A stretch of DNA of 64,000 nt from Mangrovibacterium sp041596335 (GTDB lineage: Bacteria > Bacteroidota > Bacteroidia > Bacteroidales > Prolixibacteraceae). Below, piece by piece: positions 62,006 to 64,000 of the stretch. Position numbers and translations under genes: made by a program. Where the stretch lies: NCBI RefSeq assembly GCF_041596335.1, contig NZ_JBFHIT010000015.1, forward strand, positions 1 to 64,000, read 5' to 3'. The notes beneath the pieces were generated by a model that searched no databases, had not been told where the DNA came from, and saw only the letters and a list, made by a program, of their open reading frames with translations. The first letter of the stretch is position 1; each line of letters begins with the position of its first letter.

Positions 62006-63175
62006 TCAACGACTTAGCACACTCACCATACGTAGCAGCGCTTCTTCCAATGTGGACCTGGTACAGCCCAAATTCAACCTCATATAACCACTACCGTTTT
62101 TCCCAAACTGGACGCCTTTGTTAAAGGCAACACCACCTTCAATTAAGGTCTTATTCAATTCTTCGTCCGTTAATCCCAAAGCCGAAAAATCAATCCATGC
62201 CAGATAAGTGGCTTCCAGTATCATCGGCTTGGCTTGCGGCAAATGCTCTTTCAGGTAGTCTACCATAAAGTTGAAGTTTCCCTGCAGATACTCCATCAAC
62301 TGCCTGCGCCAATCCTCACCCTTTGTAAAAGCGGCTTCAAGCGCCAGATGCCCAAAAATATTCCCCATATGCAAATGGGGTACACTTAGCGTGCGCTCGT
62401 AGCGGGTAAAAAGTCGTTTATTCGGAATAATCAGAAACGAGGTGGTTAAGCCGGCTGTGTTAAATGTTTTACTCGGAGCCATACAAACCACACAGTTTTG
62501 AGCTACTTCGTCCGAAATGGTTGCCAAAGGCGTATGGGTATATCCATCGAACACCAAATCGGAATGAATTTCGTCGGATACCATCAATATATTGTGCTCC
62601 AAACACAAGTTTGCCAAAGCTGTCAGCTCCTCGCGCGACCAAACCATTCCACCCGGGTTCTGTGGATTGCAAAGCAAAAGCATCTTGGTCTTTTCGCTGA
62701 TCTTGCTTTTCAAGTCGTCCAGATCGAACGTATACCGGCCCTCTTCCATTTTTAGCGGGTTATCCAAAACAACCCGCCCGGTTCCTGTCACCGATTCGAA
62801 AAACGGAAAATAAACCGGTGTTTGCACAATCACTTCATCACCTCGCTGCGTAAAGGTCTCAATCAATAAGTTCAATCCAGCCACAACCCCGGGACTGTAG
62901 GAGATCCATTCTTTTTGAATCCCCCAATCATGGCGACTCTTCATCCAGTCTGCAATTGCCTGAAAATACGAATCTGCCCGGAACGTATAGCCCAGCACTT
63001 CGTGCTCCATCCGCTGCCTCAGAGCGTTCATTATGAAATCGGGCGTCTTAAAGTCCATATCAGCTACCCAAAGGGGCAACACATCAGCATTGCCAAAAAA
63101 TTTCGCCCGGGCATCATATTTCAACGAGTTCGTTCCTTCTCGCTGCACCGGCTCATCAAAATCATATTTCTTCAT
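62006..63175 (-). CDS. PatB/MalY-family pyridoxal-phosphate enzyme (cystathionine beta-lyase-like)
   Basis: 389 residues, fold type I. N-terminal LPLWVADMDFKTPDFI is the PatB/MalY hallmark. The PLP lysine is Lys236 (MAPSKTFNTAGL), Asp201 (VSDEIHSDL) binds the pyridine nitrogen and CNPQNPGGMVWS the phosphate. Members cleave the C-S bond of cystathionine or cysteine derivatives. Convergent with atpDC; the ComB-like gene lies 24 bases upstream and probably starts the same operon. Sulfur metabolism is the likely theme. Confidence 0.92.
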   Translation of the reverse strand: MKKYDFDEPVQREGTNSLKYDARAKFFGNADVLPLWVADMDFKTPDFIMNALRQRMEHEVLGYTFRADSYFQAIADWMKSRHDWGIQKEWISYSPGVVAGLNLLIETFTQRGDEVIVQTPVYFPFFESVTGTGRVVLDNPLKMEEGRYTFDLDDLKSKISEKTKMLLLCNPQNPGGMVWSREELTALANLCLEHNILMVSDEIHSDLVFDGYTHTPLATISDEVAQNCVVCMAPSKTFNTAGLTTSFLIIPNKRLFTRYERTLSVPHLHMGNIFGHLALEAAFTKGEDWRRQLMEYLQGNFNFMVDYLKEHLPQAKPMILEATYLAWIDFSALGLTDEELNKTLIEGGVAFNKGVQFGKNGSGYMRLNLGCTRSTLEEALLRMVSVLSR

Positions 63176-63199
63176 TGGTCGTATTTGATCGCTATAAAT

Positions 63200-63889
63200 T
63201 TATAAATCAATTTTTCGCAGGTAATTTCGTCCATTCTCCTGCTCCACTTTCAACACAAAATTGAACTTGCTTAAATCCAGACAAAGTTCAAAATCAGCTT
63301 GCGGCGCCCATCTTTGCTTCTCGGCATCGAAGAACCGAGCTCCAGGGCCAAAACGCAGACTATGCTTCATCTGTTCAAAGTCAACCGGCTTTTCTTCAAG
63401 CTTAGCTTTAATATACTCGGCAAGGAACGTGTCCTCATCTGTTGGAGCACTACACGCGTACCCCATACATACCAGCGACAGATATTCGGGTTGTTTTTGC
63501 TGAATATACTTAATAATAGCACCGGCATTTACAAAACTCCCGGTTATTAGCTCATCAGCCTGTGTGGCATTGGCAATCCCCTGTGTACCCGAACTGGTAG
63601 TGTGAACCATGGTCTTTCCGGCCAGATTTAACCGTAATAATTGCGAAGGCGAATTGCCACAGTCAAACCCTTCAGGTTTCTGTTCGTTCCGTTCGCCAAC
63701 CAATAAATACTCCGGATGCTGATCCTTCAACTGATAAGCTTCATCAATCTTCCCAACCGGATAGATTCGCCGGACCCCATGATCGAACGCGTAACAGGCT
63801 ACCGAAAAGGCACGAAACACATCAATAATAACGGTAAGCCCCCGAGCACTCCGGGCACCTTCCAATAATTGTAAAATTTCTATCTGCAT
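63200..63889 (-). CDS. 2-phosphosulfolactate phosphatase family protein (ComB-like)
   Basis: 229 residues. ComB fold with the conserved parts VIIDVFRAFSVACYAFDHG (Asp23, Arg26 pair), LLVGERNEQKPEGFDCGNSP and TMVHTTSSGTQGIANA, and CMGYACSAPTDEDTFLAEYI. True ComB hydrolyses phosphosulfolactate in coenzyme M synthesis; in bacteria that lack coenzyme M it may act on other phosphate esters. Next to the PatB-like gene on the same strand. Last gene; the remaining 111 bases show no feature. Confidence 0.9.
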   Translation of the reverse strand: MQIEILQLLEGARSARGLTVIIDVFRAFSVACYAFDHGVRRIYPVGKIDEAYQLKDQHPEYLLVGERNEQKPEGFDCGNSPSQLLRLNLAGKTMVHTTSSGTQGIANATQADELITGSFVNAGAIIKYIQQKQPEYLSLVCMGYACSAPTDEDTFLAEYIKAKLEEKPVDFEQMKHSLRFGPGARFFDAEKQRWAPQADFELCLDLSKFNFVLKVEQENGRNYLRKIDL

Positions 63890-64000
63890 CGATTATTTAA
63901 TCATTCTGTTAAAGCTATCCTGCATTCAACGCCTTACCAATTGAAAACAGAAAGGGTAAAACTAGCATTCATTCCCTGAAAAGAGTATGCTAAATGGCAA

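Overview
The window looks like a chromosomal segment of a Bacteroidota bacterium. Evidence seen directly: promoter -7 elements of the TAnnTTTG type before many genes, no Shine-Dalgarno sites, type IX secretion (T9SS) proteins with a CHU_C-type C-terminal domain and a PorP/SprF protein, a fused CrtYcd lycopene cyclase, and atpD-atpC as a two-gene pair apart from other ATP synthase genes. The mix of carotenoid, pyruvate formate-lyase and formate channel genes suggests a facultative anaerobe. Marinilabiliales/Prolixibacteraceae is my best guess for the group, but this is inference.

Layout. 1-0.9 kb: 3' part of a REP-associated (RAYT) transposase followed by an array of two alternating palindromes. 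0.9-7 kb: thiol peroxidase, a lipoprotein, a cyclophilin lipoprotein, an LpxH-like phosphatase with a glycosyltransferase, and a membrane-anchored SRPBCC-GyrI protein. 7-13.8 kb: carotenoid locus made of two divergent, tightly coupled operons (crtD-cruF-crtW-lipoprotein and crtI-crtB-crtYcd), which together predict a monocyclic keto-carotenoid of the deoxyflexixanthin type. 13.9-16.4 kb: small housekeeping and unknown genes and tRNA-Gln. 16.5-20.2 kb: hutH-hutU for histidine breakdown. 20.3-25 kb: pflB-pflA-focA for anaerobic formate production and export. 25-27.6 kb: small Cys-rich, NTF2-like and TPR proteins.

27.8-42.3 kb, minus strand, is the most accessory-looking region: a LytTR response regulator heads two small ORFs, a ~1875-residue adhesin-like protein, a 344-residue secreted protein, a 963-residue protein with a T9SS type B sorting domain, PorP/SprF, and a PorE-like TPR/propeller/OmpA protein. 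The first, second and third secreted proteins share a homologous module which is C-terminal in two and N-terminal in the T9SS-sorted one. I consider this set the best candidate for an undescribed surface assembly.

42.6-64 kb is largely core: tsaB, a DUF3108 protein, efp, O-antigen ligase-like and Wzz-like genes, tyrS, cvpA, a GH3-family enzyme, a deoxynucleoside kinase, a PfkB kinase, a membrane metallophosphoesterase, an AraC-type HTH with a membrane anchor, tRNA-Asn, an RND/MMPL transporter with a polyprenyl synthase, atpD-atpC, a PatB-like aminotransferase and a ComB-like phosphatase.

Working together: the polyprenyl synthase (59.1 kb) may supply prenyl diphosphate, although its chain length cannot be told; the crt genes turn C20 units into a membrane pigment; hut and pfl genes feed energy metabolism that ends at ATP synthase; the T9SS cluster exports and displays surface proteins.
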